The notes beneath the pieces were generated by a model. The model was not told the origin of the DNA. It worked only from the letters and a program-made list of their open reading frames with translations, and searched no databases. The position numbers and the translations under genes were made by a program. This document shows positions 1 through 9,952 of a stretch of 54,329 bases of DNA, one piece after another. The stretch lies in contig DJMN01000038.1 in assembly GCA_002435385.1 (NCBI GenBank), forward strand, positions 1 through 54,329. The letters are read 5' to 3'. The stretch is from Patescibacteria group bacterium UBA6489. GTDB taxonomy: Bacteria > Patescibacteriota > Gracilibacteria > BD1-5 > UBA6164. Each line of letters opens with the position of its first letter. Within the stretch, counting starts at the first letter, position 1.

Positions 1-23
1 TACCTATGTTCTGGTACAGATAA

Positions 24-233
24 TTTTTCTTTCAAAATTGCACTTCGTTTTTTACTTTAGTAATTGCATTTACAATATTTCGTTCTCAGATTATCAACTT
101 CATAGTATCTCTAATCCCTAAGTTGTCAATTAAATGGGGAATTTTAGCCCTTTGTTTAGGGGGATTAGGAGGAACAATTGTAGGGATTTCTGTGGTTTGG
201 TTGTTAGCATCAATCACAACGCTTTTGTTGTAG
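24..233 (+). pseudogene. C-terminal remnant of a small membrane protein
   Basis: An open frame after a TAA at 21-23 encodes two strongly hydrophobic segments and ends in TAG at 231-233. There is no ATG at its head. The first frame of the window reads a different peptide up to a TAG at 58-60, and the two frames meet around a run of six T at about 49-54. This looks like a frameshifted or truncated end of a gene entering from the left. Its glycines are all GGG or GGA with no TGA, unlike native genes here, and it is followed by a strong terminator, so it resembles the UGA-free cassettes at 1.0, 9.0 and 28.2 kb. It could also be chance coding. Confidence 0.33.
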
Positions 234-276
234 ATATGAAAATCCTATCAATTCAAAGCATGTTATTGTGTGATAT

Positions 277-300
277 CCTGGGCTTTTGCCCAGGTTTTTT
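277..300 (+). terminator. Intrinsic terminator
   Basis: A 7-bp stem CCTGGGC/GCCCAGG with a TTTT loop is followed by six T. It closes the remnant at 24-233. The T-run overlaps the stop codon of the convergent nadD gene. The stem is the same as in the terminator at 1416-1442. Confidence 0.85.
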
Positions 301-904
301 ATGTTGTATACAACCTATTCTCTCTAATATACTCTTCTATTTCAGGTAAGAGTATTCATTTTACACTCTGCTTGTTCACAAGCATTTCTTTTGCTAGAGA
401 GCTAGATACATTTAGCATATCAGGAATATCTATAAAAGTAAAATTCTCTATAGAATATTCATTTGGAAAAAAATCATATCAAGGTCTATTTATAAATATT
501 TTTTTCAAATTTTTTTCTATAAACATATCTATATTTTCTGACCAAGTTGGCATTTGGGGAATAACATCACTTCCATAAATAAACCAAGGAGAAAATCAAA
601 GCTTTTCTCTAAAATATTCTTCTTCTTGAGCTGTAGTTGTATGTTTTCAGTTTTTTCATTCAAGAAAATAGTCTTCCAGTTCTATATTTAATCATTTTCA
701 TTTTAGTATTTCAAAGAAAATCTTGATAAGTCTTCTTCTCTGTTTTTCATCTATTTTAAAGTCTTTATCAGTTCTAGTTCAGCTAGGAGTTAGTATAATT
801 TTTTCAACACTAGTTTCCTCTAAAACTTTTTCAATTATTTGACTATGTGCCTTTGTAGGAGGATTAAAACTTCCTCAGTAAATGGCTATGTTTTTGAAAA
901 TCAT
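299..904 (-). CDS. nadD: Nicotinate-nucleotide adenylyltransferase
   Basis: 201 residues, the usual size for NadD, which transfers AMP to nicotinate mononucleotide in the last common part of NAD synthesis. The nucleotidyltransferase signature GGSFNPPTKAH lies at about residues 10-20, its first glycine written TGA. A second nucleotide-binding motif, NVSSSLAKEM (family form ISSTxIR), lies near residue 170. The context supports NadD over other nucleotidyltransferases: nadK, nadE, pncB and pncA follow on the same strand further right. It is split from nadK by an opposite-strand cassette at 924-1442. No Shine-Dalgarno site is visible. Confidence 0.85.
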
Positions 905-923
905 AATATTATTTTATAAAATA

Positions 924-954
924 TTGACAATGGTAATATTTTTAGTAATATAAT
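924..954 (+). promoter_or_regulatory. Promoter of the 1002-1373 gene
   Basis: TTGACA at 924-929 and TATAAT at 949-954 are 19 bp apart, or 16 bp apart if TAATAT is taken as the -10. They lie about 50 bp before the start codon. Confidence 0.5.
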
Positions 955-1001
955 TTTACTCATTAAGACAAAAATACAAACAAAATTTAAAGGGGATTGT
1001 T

Positions 1002-1373
1002 ATGAAAAAGCGCTTAGAAGAGATTTTTATTGCAATAATGGTAACCATTCAGAACCTGCCCGATTGGCTGAGAGAAGGAGAGTATGAGATAAAAGAAATC
1101 AACACGATGTTCAGGGAGAGAAAAATCCAAGAGATCTGGCAGAGATATCCAAGGATCTCTTTGGAACTTCTAATCTTGGCAGTGGAATTTATATTCTGCA
1201 TTGTCTTCTTTTTCGGTGATTTGCTTGTTTCAGGCATCGTTATATCTCTTTTTATTGCGATTATAGCAGTAGTTTACTTGTCTGGTTTCTTATTGGTACT
1301 TGCTATCTCGTGGATATTTGAGTCTGTCGTCGTTCTTCTATCTGCTGTTAAGAAGGGGCTGCAGGAAGAGTAG
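1002..1373 (+). CDS. Small two-helix membrane protein (UGA-free cassette)
   Basis: 123 residues of unknown function: a charged amphipathic N-terminal half, then two hydrophobic helices at about residues 52-75 and 78-113, and a charged tail. The start is clear because AAAGGGG, a good Shine-Dalgarno site, precedes the ATG, which is unusual in this window. All five glycines are GGN and none is TGA, and codons such as CTG, GCC and CGC are commoner than in neighbours. With its own promoter and terminator it forms a self-contained unit inserted against the strand between nadK and nadD. It is probably acquired from an organism with the standard code. Confidence 0.75.
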   Translation: MKKRLEEIFIAIMVTIQNLPDWLREGEYEIKEINTMFRERKIQEIWQRYPRISLELLILAVEFIFCIVFFFGDLLVSGIVISLFIAIIAVVYLSGFLLVLAISWIFESVVVLLSAVKKGLQEE

Positions 1374-1415
1374 GTTAAGACCTCTTTCCTGAGAATCATT
1401 CTTATTAATTTTTTC

Positions 1416-1442
1416 CCTGGGCTATGCCCAGGTTTATTTTTT
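1416..1442 (+). terminator. Intrinsic terminator
   Basis: Stem CCTGGGC/GCCCAGG with loop TAT, followed by TTTATTTTTT. It ends the 1002-1373 gene and abuts the end of the convergent nadK. Confidence 0.85.
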
Positions 1443-1444
1443 GT

Positions 1445-2230
1445 CTAAAACTTTCTAAACCCCTGTCCCTCTAAAACCTTTTCATCCCAAAGTGGAAAAT
1501 AACTTTCTTCTATGAGTATCTTTACAGTCTGTTTAGATTTCTGTATTTCAATACTTATATCATCTCAATCTTTTGTTTTCGCTATCATATTTCAGTCTAA
1601 ATTTATTCCTACCTCAGGTTTTCTTCAAAAGTTATTTATAAGTATCGTACCTGTTCCTTCTCTTATTTTACTTTTCCACTCTAGCATATCTCACTTAGGT
1701 GTTATTATAAGCTTTTTAGAAGTATGAGATAAAATAACTCATCCATATGATTTATTATGTCATGTTGATCATGCAGGAGTTGCAATGAGTAGTCAGTCTC
1801 ACTTAAGAGGTGGCAATCTCCAATTATCCTCCTCATTAGATACATCAAATTCCAAAACCTTTCATGTTCTTGGATAAATATTTATTTCATTAAAAAATAC
1901 TCATTGCTTTTTTCAGTTATATGTAACTTCAAATAAGGGATATTCTCTTTCTACATATTGAGAATTTTCCTTTATATAATCTTTATCATTTAACAAAAAT
2001 CATATAGTTCAAAAGTTTATTGGTAAAATTGGGATTCAGGATTCATAATTTTCTCATATTGCACTTAAAGCTGTCCCATCTCCACCACATACAACAAAGA
2101 CCTTTTCTTTTATATGACTTAAAAGCCTTTCTAAGTTATTATCTCTTAAAAATTCTCTTAACTCAGGTTTGTTTTTGAAATGATATGTATCATAAAATAC
2201 TGTATGATTTCAAATATTTTTACTTTCCAT
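1445..2230 (-). CDS. nadK: NAD kinase
   Basis: 261 residues. NadK phosphorylates NAD to NADP. The catalytic GGDGT loop is at residues 49-53 (Asp51). The NAD-binding segment ATPAGSTGHNKSYGG follows in the middle, with its first TPAG and STG glycines encoded by TGA. Glycine codons are 17 TGA against 9 GGN, a good example of native usage here. It starts 16 bp after the end of nadE on the same strand, so the two are almost surely one transcript. The start ATG has no Shine-Dalgarno site. Confidence 0.92.
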
Positions 2231-2246
2231 ATTTTTACTTTTATTT

Positions 2247-3968
2247 TTAAACACTAGCTTCTCTAAAATCAGTTCAATAACTTCATCTTGAGATATGTAT
2301 AACAGGAGGAAGTTGTCTTCTTTTAAAGAAACTTCATTTTTGTAATCTATAAATTTTTTCTATTTCACTTATTATATCATATTTATCTTCAAAATAATAT
2401 TTTAGAACTCACTTTTTTAATCATAGAAATTCTTCAAGCTTATTCTCTTCAAGTTTTTTTAATAAATATTCTAAACTAGCTTTTTTCTCGGTTATAACTT
2501 TTGTAACAGAAGATAAAAATTCATAAATGAAAGGATCTCATCATCCAGAATCAATATCTTGTTTTTCACTAAGCTCTGCACTTGGTTTCTGTTCTATCAT
2601 TTCTTTAGGAATCTCTTTAAACGTTTTTGCTAGTTCAAAAACCTCTTGTTTTGTTAAATCTCAGATAGGAGCAATTGCTCAAGATGTGTCTCCGTATAGA
2701 GTTGCATAACCAGTTGTTATTTCATCTTTGTTTCAATTATTTGTAAAAAAAGCTTTATCAGCAGGACTTAAATCAGCTAATCTATGTCATCTAATTCTTG
2801 CTTGTATATTTTCTAGCTCAAAATCACTAGGCTCTTTGTTATGAAAATCCTTATAATTTCTTATTCTTACATTCAATTCACTTTCTATATCTGATATTTT
2901 GTAAGTTATTCATAGATTTTTAGCCAGTTTTTTAGCTCAATTTTTTGTTGTTTCAGAGTTAAATTTACTTGGCATATTTATAGCAATTACATTTTCTTTT
3001 CATATGGCTTCTACTAAAAGACAAGCTACAACAGCTGAATCTATTCATCCTGAAAGTCATATGTAAAACTTTGCTTTTCATTCTCTTTCCCAAAATTCTT
3101 TTAAACCATATATTAGATTTTGTTTTATTTGTTCTATTTTTTTTCTATGTTCAATCTCTGATATTTCTTCATTATCTCTATAATCTTTTATTCATCTAAC
3201 AAATTTTCAATTCTCATAAATAGAACTTCATCAGTCAAAGACAAATTCTGTAGATACTGAGTTTTGTATTCAAATAGGATTTACATAAGCAATTATTGTA
3301 TCTTTACTTTGTATTTGTAATAACTTATCTCTAAATTTAGCTTTTTCTAACCCAAAAGGAGAACAAGAGGGAACAGCGATTAAATCAGGAGAGTATAGTT
3401 TAGTAAGTTTTAAGGGATCAATAGGATAATCATTATTTATATTCCAGAGATCCTCACAGATAAGCAGGCTAACTTTTACTTTTACTCAATCTATTAGTAC
3501 CTCAACTGGTTTATAATATTCTTCTAAGCTTATATTTTCTTCTAAAGCTAAGTCTTTCAAGCTAGTAAAATATCTTTTATCATCAAACATTCTATAATTT
3601 GGAAGTAGGGTTTTATATTGGGTTTTTAGAAGTTTTCAGTTACTCGCTAAATAGGCTGTATTATATTTTCTGATACTTCAATCTTCGTTTTTTTTATTCT
3701 CATCAAAATCAATATTTCCCCAAACTATTGTAATATTATATTCTCAGGACAATTTTATAATTTCTTCATTAAAGCTTTTACATTCTTTTATATATTCGTT
3801 ATCCAGCCATTTATCTCAAATTAAATATCCAGGAATAACCATTTCAGGAAGTATTAAAATTCAACCTGTTTTTGTTGCTTCAATTTGCTCTCTGATTTTT
3901 TCCATATTGAAGTCCAGTTTTCATGGTTTTATCTGAACTTGTCATAGATTTATACTATTTGTATTCAT
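2247..3968 (-). CDS. nadE: Glutamine-dependent NAD+ synthetase
   Basis: 573 residues in two domains. The N-terminal nitrilase-type glutaminase (about 1-260) has the Glu in LPEMVIPGY, the Lys in YKTLLPNY and the nucleophile Cys171 in LLICEDLW. The C-terminal synthetase has the PP-loop LSGGIDSAV near residue 300 and ends in the family tail KRRQLPP. It amidates nicotinate adenine dinucleotide to NAD using ammonia from glutamine. The start at 3968 lies 8 bp after the upstream gene's stop. An in-frame ATG at 3995 would overlap that gene and is less likely. Confidence 0.93.
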
Positions 3969-3976
3969 TATCTCTT

Positions 3977-5002
3977 TTAAAATATTAAACTTCATTTATC
4001 ATCCCAGTGTGAATAAAGTTTTCAATTTGGTCTAATAATAGAGTATTTTTGAACACTTCTTATTCCTGATTTTTTATTCATACAATCATCATCTACTAGT
4101 GTTGAAATAGCTCAATTTATAGAATAGAGTGTTTGTCAAAAGGGAAGAACTCATAGTATTTTTCCTTTTTGTTTTATGTATTTTTTTATCTCTTTAAGTA
4201 ATTTCTCATCAAATTTATTTTCTTGAATCCATTTGTCTATCTCTCATTCTCAACTTGTATACAGCTCTCTAAAAATTATTTGGTCAGCTCATAAATTTTC
4301 ACATTTTTTAAAGAAATTTTCTATTCAATTTTCAAATTCTTTATGATAAGCTTTATTTAAATTGAAACTTAGTCTTAGATTAAATCATCTATTCTTAATT
4401 TTTTTGGCTAATTCTTCTATATCAAAAGCTAGACTTGGTTTTATTCAAGAAATTTCAGTATTCTCATCAGAGTTTAAACTTGAAAGAGATAGAGAAATAG
4501 TTTTTACTCAAATCTCTTCTAGTAAATCTAATTTTTCATCATCAATAGCTATTCAACTTGTTTGAATTTCTATCTTTCTGAATTTTTTATCTCCTAATTC
4601 TTCATTTACACTTTCTATAAATTTTAAAAATTTTTTATTGGTTATTGGGTCAGACGATGATCAGGTCAACATAAGAGTGTCAGTTCATTCGTCTTTTACC
4701 CAACTCATGGCATCTATGTATCTTCTTCTAAATTGTTCAAAATCAGTTTCAGTTTTTATAGTGTCTCATAACTCTTCCTTATGCATTGATGAAACACAAT
4801 ATTTACAAGCATTTGGGCATCTTCAGGGAACATCTATGCTTAAGCTTTGAAATCTTTTTAGTATAGGTATATTAGGATTGTTTTTTGGTAAGATATCTAA
4901 TATCATATTTAGTCTACCTACCATAAGATCTTTTAGTTTATGATACTGTTTTGTAAATATATCTGGGATTTCTAAAAGTTTCTGTTTATCTATAGTTTCC
5001 AT
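3977..5002 (-). CDS. Radical SAM protein of unknown function in the NAD operon
   Basis: 341 residues. The CxxxCxxC motif for the [4Fe-4S] cluster is CPNACKYC near residue 63, preceded by LSIDVPGR. A TGSSSDP segment and an IQTSGIAI strand further on fit the SAM-binding half of a radical SAM barrel. There is no obvious second Fe-S domain. It sits tightly between pncB (48 bp) and nadE (8 bp), which ties it to nicotinate or NAD metabolism by position only; I cannot name its substrate. No canonical NAD step calls for a radical SAM enzyme, so this is either an accessory or repair activity or a chance operon member. Confidence 0.85.
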
Positions 5003-5050
5003 GTTTTTTTGTTATTTTTTAAGTTGTTTAGTTTTCTAAATTCTTATCTT

Positions 5051-6409
5051 CTAGACTATCACATCTTCCTCCATTCTACCTTCTGTTCAAAATATACTTT
5101 TTATTAATTCGAGTCTTTTTGTATCTCAAGTTGCTTTTTTAGGATTATCAGGATATTTTACAGCACTAACCCATGTTCAATCAGGTCTTTTTACTCTATA
5201 AGGTTTTACCACTACAGAAAATGATCCAAAAGGTCCATAAGGCTCTATTTCTCTAGGCCAAGTTCATTTTGTGTTGTTTGTTAAGCTTGTTCATATTCCA
5301 AATCCTAGAGATCAAACTTTATTTTTAAATGCTCTAGTTATTTCTACAGCTTTTCTTGCTTTTAATCAATCGCTTGGGAAAGCTCACTTTTGCATTGGAT
5401 TTATTCCATTTGCGATTAGCCAGTCTATGTATTCAGGAATTGCAATCATTGGATTTTTACTATCAAATCTATTTCATATATGACTTTCTAGTATTTCTTT
5501 AGGAGCATTTTTTTGGTAAAAAGTTGTTCAATAAGTATCAGGTAAAAGTATTGCGAGTTCAGGAAAATGTTTTGCCCATTTTCTATCTATCTCATACATT
5601 TCTTTAATAATTTTTTCTGGAGTATCATTAAGAGCCACAGGAATCATTCTTAGTTCATGAGCATTTGTTCATGTGACTTTAGGGTGTCATAGTTCTCTTG
5701 CTATCATCACATTACTAGTTCACATATATTGTCATGGAAGTTCTTTTTCTAATATCTCATTTACTATTCTTTGAAAATATGTACTTAAAGCTCTTCTAGT
5801 TCAAAATTCTGAAAACTTTGTATCAGGTTCAGATTTAAAAGTTTCTATATCTTCAAAAAGTCTTGATAGGGTAGTACTGATTATTTGATTGAATTCTGAT
5901 TTTGATAAATTTTCTTTTTTTATGTAATTATAAAGATAAAGAGTATTAATTATTTTCAATCAAAAAATTTCCCACATCATAGAGTTTTGCCAAGGTCATT
6001 TAAAAAGCATTTCATAGTTTCAGCTTCAATCTTCTTTTATTTCAAAATCAGGAAGCTTAAATGTTTTTAAAAAATCTAGTGTTTCTTGGTTAAATATATT
6101 TTTACCAGAAGGAAATTTCAGATTTTTTATGTACTCTAAGTCTTCTTGCTCTACTCATACTATATCTTGAGTCATTTTTAGTTGTTCTATAAGTTGTTCT
6201 TTCGGAATGACATCAGCTGTTCTAATTTCTGGTGTTCTAATTGTCATTTTCCGTTCAACCTCTATATCTCTATATTTTGGATGAGCTAAAATAAAGTCAA
6301 GCATATAGAATTTGTAAACATCATTATTTGCAAGATTATCAATTTCAGCCTGCTTACTAGCTACTGCAAATATGTCTCAGAGTTCGTAGTTTGTGGTTAT
6401 TGTGTTCAT
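5051..6409 (-). CDS. pncB: Nicotinate phosphoribosyltransferase
   Basis: 452 residues, typical length. It joins nicotinate to PRPP to give nicotinate mononucleotide. Family blocks seen in order: FYMLDFI near the N-terminus, EFGTRRALST in the middle, GTSNVMIARELG with THAHEL-like TNAHELRM, LLPDTYGTT, and the phosphate-binding run FPSDGLKARKAV then GFGIGTSLTNNT. It is the second gene of the cluster after pncA, separated by 149 bp that hold a REP-like repeat, and is followed by the radical SAM gene. Confidence 0.92.
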
Positions 6410-6436
6410 AAGATTTTATTGTTTAGATGGTAATGT

Positions 6437-6501
6437 GGTAAACACATAGGTTCACCACTACATAAAAATATTACTGTAGGGATAAACCTATGTGTCTATC
6501 C
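6437..6501. repeat. REP-like repeat family A, inverted pair
   Basis: Two arms, one reading GGTAAACACATAGGTTCACC and the other GATAAACCTATGTGTCTATC, face each other across about 23 bp in the pncA-pncB gap. The core ACCTATGTGT recurs at 21993, 23340, 24360 and inside the transposase at 24758 and 24891. Confidence 0.8.
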
Positions 6502-6558
6502 TGTAAATTATGATTAGGATTTTATTGATATAAATATTTGTAATACCTACACTTATCC

Positions 6559-7302
6559 TTAGTCAATAACTTTAACTCCTGCCTCTCTCATCTGTTCAAG
6601 AGCTATGACTTCTGTTTCTGGTGACACAGATTTTGTAGCATTTTTCATCAGTTCTACTAAATATTTTCAAGTTTTAGCTAAATCTAAAGCAGTATCCTTT
6701 ACACAATAGTCACTAGCTAATCATACAACTTTTACTAGTTTTATTTTTTCTTTTTCAAGTATTTCTGCTAAATTTCTTTTAGTTCATATTTCTATTCAAG
6801 GAAATCAGCTATAAGGGTGTTCATTATTTTCATATCATTTATAAACTTCTATATCTATCAAATTTGTATCTAAATTTTTATGGTATTCATTTCACTCAGT
6901 ATTAACAACACAATGATTAGGCCACATAATAGCACTTCATCAGCAGGTTTCTAAATAAGCTTTTAATTCAGCAACCGTAAATCAAGCTGATGGATTCAAT
7001 CAATTTCTTTCTTCTGTCCAATTTATAACTTCTTCTAAAGTTATAAAAGCTCTAGAATCATTTGGTCAAACCTCAGTTATAGGTTTTTTTCATATAAAAT
7101 TGTTTGCAAATGAAATATTTCAGATTCTATGCATATCTTTTGTTGCTATAACTATTCATCCTTTACTTTTCGTCTCTCTCATTAACTGATTTATTATTGG
7201 AGCGATAGTTTCTCCTCATTGAACATAAAGTTCATTTGTTTTTTTATCTGCAAATCAATTTTGATAATCTACAACGATAGTTGCTTCTCTATTTGTTGTC
7301 AT
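6559..7302 (-). CDS. pncA: Nicotinamidase (isochorismatase-like hydrolase)
   Basis: 247 residues. It hydrolyses nicotinamide to nicotinate, feeding PncB. Seen: VVDYQNGFAD with catalytic Asp12, IATKDMH with the probable Lys, WPNHCV (Cys131; the metal-site WPxHC motif), and GLASDYCVKDTALD with nucleophile Cys200. It is the first gene of the NAD cluster on this strand. With pncB, nadD, nadE and nadK the window encodes a full route from nicotinamide to NAD and NADP, which makes sense for a reduced, host-dependent cell that salvages the vitamin. Confidence 0.92.
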
Positions 7303-7684
7303 GGTTTTATAGTTAAGAAATATTATATTTGTAATAGTAACACTTACTAGAAATCAAATAAAAAAGTAAATATTTTTTTATAGAACTTTAATTAAATCTA
7401 TATTTTGTGGATTTTATAACTATTTTATTTTCATTTAAAAGAAAGTATACAAATTTATAAATGGCTTATGATTCAGTATAAGTTCTTTTTATTCATTATT
7501 TAACAATAAATTATTATATTTCGGTGTGTTTATAGGTAAGTAGTTTCTGGCTATAAAGAGAAACTATGCCTATGTTTTAGAATTATAAAACTCAGATGCT
7601 AAATATTATAGTGTTATATTAACACTTATATTTTATTGTTTTTGAGATTTTAGTCAAAAAGGTAAGTAAATAATCACTTGACAA
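7303..7684. other. Gene-free gap upstream of pncA, with hairpins
   Basis: No gene seen. An imperfect hairpin at 7532-7573 has stems ATAGG/CCTAT and TAGTTTCT/AGAAACTA around a 10-nt loop. A palindrome AGTGTTATATTAACACT lies at 7610-7626. On the minus strand both fall upstream of pncA and could be an operator or leader element. I recognise no known riboswitch. Confidence 0.4.
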
Positions 7685-8884
7685 TTAGTTGCTATTATTA
7701 ATTTGGATGTTATTTTTTAGTAGTTTTTTTATCCTTTTTTGTATAGGTTTATATCTATATATTATTACAGGAGATTTCCAAGGTGTATCTAAATTTTCTA
7801 TCCTTTCTTCGTATAATCAATGTTTCCATAACATCTTTTTCCATCTATAGTATGGAGTAAGCCATTTCTCTTCTTCTTTATCTCTAAATGAAAAATGATT
7901 ATGCTCTAAGGCTAATATTCATCACTCTTTTAAATTTGATAATATATTTTTTATTACTTTATTTCTAGTGATTGTTGTAAAGTGCTGTAGTAAATTATTA
8001 CATATGATTACATCCCTTTTTTCTTCTCAAAAAGGTCAACTTACAATATCATGGACTTGAAAATCCATTTTATTCATAAGTTTTCTTTGTAACTGATATG
8101 TATTCTTATATGTTGGGAAGGCTATTCCATCTTCAATTGATTTTGTAAAATTTTCTGGCTTCATACCCAAATCAGTAGTTCATTTTCTAACTTTTTTTAT
8201 TACATCCTCATTTATATCTATTCATGTTATATTAAATTTTATCTTATTTTCCATTAATTGCATACCAAGCTGATATGGCTCTGGTCATATTCAGCATCCT
8301 ATGTTAAGTATATTCCATTCCTTACTTTTTTGACTGAGAAGTATATTTTCTGATAACATACTAATATTTGGTTCTCTGAAAAATGACGAATTTAGACACG
8401 TACTTACTTTTGCTTCTGGATCATCATATACAATATCTCTTACTGTATCTCAGTATCTTATAAGTAATTCTTCAGCAGGAGAAATTGAAAAACCTAGCTT
8501 ATTGCGAAGTACTATATCAATTTGCTTTGTTATATATTTCAGTTCTGATCAAAATAATATAATTGGTGATATAGATAATGTTCAATTTTTATAATAATAT
8601 CATAGGTCTTTCATTCTTTGAGAAATTTCTTTCCATTTCCATTTTTTATGGTCAAAAACTTCTTCTAATTTTGGAAAATCACTTAATCTAATATCTAATT
8701 TTCACGAGTTAATTGATTTTAAATTTGGTACTTGTTCAGGGCTCAATTCTATTAAATCCCTAGCAATTAAACTTTCTAAGTTAGGGAGAAAGTTAGTAAT
8801 ATTTTGAGCATCTGTCTTTAAATATCTTTTTGAGGATATTTCTTGATTTGGTTTATCTTGATACGAGTATGTTTTATTATTCAT
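7685..8884 (-). CDS. SAM-dependent methyltransferase, CheR-like
   Basis: 399 residues. A class I methyltransferase core lies in the second half: motif I LNIGCGIGPEPYQLG near residue 200, then ITGIDINEDVI with the ribose-binding acid, then ICNNLLQHFTT and a GGILALEHN strand. The GCGIGPEPYSL form of motif I is typical of CheR and related protein glutamate methyltransferases. The first 180 residues are alpha-helical and do not match a domain I know. No chemotaxis genes are nearby, so the substrate is unknown. I start it at MNNKTYSY; an upstream in-frame ATG at 8953 is possible. Confidence 0.75.
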
Positions 8885-9010
8885 TTTCTTGCTATAAGAT
8901 ATTACATAATGATTGTAACATAGATATAACTTGATTGCAAAAAGAATAATCAATTTGGAGAGTCTATCTTTTATAAGATTCTAAATTATTTTTAAATTTA
9001 AATATATAAA

Positions 9011-9033
9011 CAAAGCCCCTTTGTGGGGCTTTG
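9011..9033 (-). terminator. Intrinsic terminator
   Basis: Perfect 9-bp stem CAAAGCCCC/GGGGCTTTG with a 5-nt loop, just after the stop of the 9049-9819 gene. Confidence 0.75.
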
Positions 9034-9048
9034 TGTTTTAGGGGATTC

Positions 9049-9819
9049 TCACCAGTTAATTGCTCGATGTATCCGAGCGAGAACGGTAAGAATTTCTTTT
9101 GTAATCCCCTTTTCTCCACTTTCCTTCACTTTTTTTTCTGCATTTTCCAAGAAAAGAAGAAGTGCTATGAAAGATATGAAGAATGTGGAAATGATATTGC
9201 TAGGTATAATAGAGGAGTTAAAAAATTGGTAAACCAAATCAATTAAAACCCCTACATTCATTACTCCTACCGCTGATACCCGTCCAAGGTATATTTCAGG
9301 TGAGTCTTCCATTCCTAGGAGTATAGGAAGTGCAGAGTATCCAGCAATGAACACCCATGCATAAGTATTTGGAAGTATATGGAAAAACATATATCCTAAG
9401 GCGAGGACTACTGTTGATGCAGCAGTTGTTTGCCAGTTGAAATATTTTTTCCAACGAAATTTCCATGCATCACCTACTTGATAGGCGTTAGCTATTAGGA
9501 ATGGTCCGCATCCTAGTAAATATTGCCAGCCAGATTTTCCCCCAGTTTGTACTAGTCCTATGCTTGCAACACATAGGAAAAGAAAAAATGAGAGAATTTG
9601 GTATATCGTACCAGATTTTTTTGCACCAAAACTATATCTTTTCAGTGATAGGGCTGTGAAAAGATCTCCAACCACGTGCAAAAGCAGGCAAATGATATTT
9701 ACTACAACTTCTCCTTTTCCCATTATTTCAACAAGGAGTATTGTTATTACTCCTAATGATAAAATAGCTATGGTGTTCTTGTTATTTTTAATTAACTGCT
9801 TGATATCTTTAGTCAACAT
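9049..9819 (-). CDS. Polytopic membrane protein (UGA-free cassette)
   Basis: 256 residues with about seven or eight hydrophobic helices from residue 17 to 225 and a charged tail. The alternating short loops recall small inner-membrane families such as YgjV, but I cannot assign it. AGGAGAGG precedes the ATG, a strong Shine-Dalgarno site. All 21 glycines are GGN and none is TGA, whereas native genes of this size use TGA for about two thirds of glycines; this is strong evidence of recent transfer from a standard-code genome. It has its own promoter (9871-9898) and terminator (9011-9033). Confidence 0.8.
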   Translation of the reverse strand: MLTKDIKQLIKNNKNTIAILSLGVITILLVEIMGKGEVVVNIICLLLHVVGDLFTALSLKRYSFGAKKSGTIYQILSFFLFLCVASIGLVQTGGKSGWQYLLGCGPFLIANAYQVGDAWKFRWKKYFNWQTTAASTVVLALGYMFFHILPNTYAWVFIAGYSALPILLGMEDSPEIYLGRVSAVGVMNVGVLIDLVYQFFNSSIIPSNIISTFFISFIALLLFLENAEKKVKESGEKGITKEILTVLARIHRAINW

Positions 9820-9870
9820 AGCTACCTCTCCTGTAGTTTTGAATTTTTGTTTTTGTTTTTTGTAACATTG

Positions 9871-9898
9871 ATAATAGAATATTATTCCTAAAAGTCAA
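9871..9898 (-). promoter_or_regulatory. Promoter of the 9049-9819 gene
   Basis: On the minus strand TTGACT (9898-9893) and TATTAT (9876-9871) are 16 bp apart. The -35 overlaps the T-run of the terminator behind the Nudix gene. Confidence 0.55.
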
Positions 9899-9928
9899 AA
9901 AAGTTGAGAAACTTCTCTCAACTTTTTT
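9897..9928 (-). terminator. Intrinsic terminator after the Nudix gene
   Basis: Perfect 13-bp stem AAAAAAGTTGAGA/TCTCAACTTTTTT with a 6-nt loop. Its A- and T-rich ends let it work in both directions. Confidence 0.8.
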
Positions 9929-9952
9929 GTTATATTTATAAAACCTCTATAT

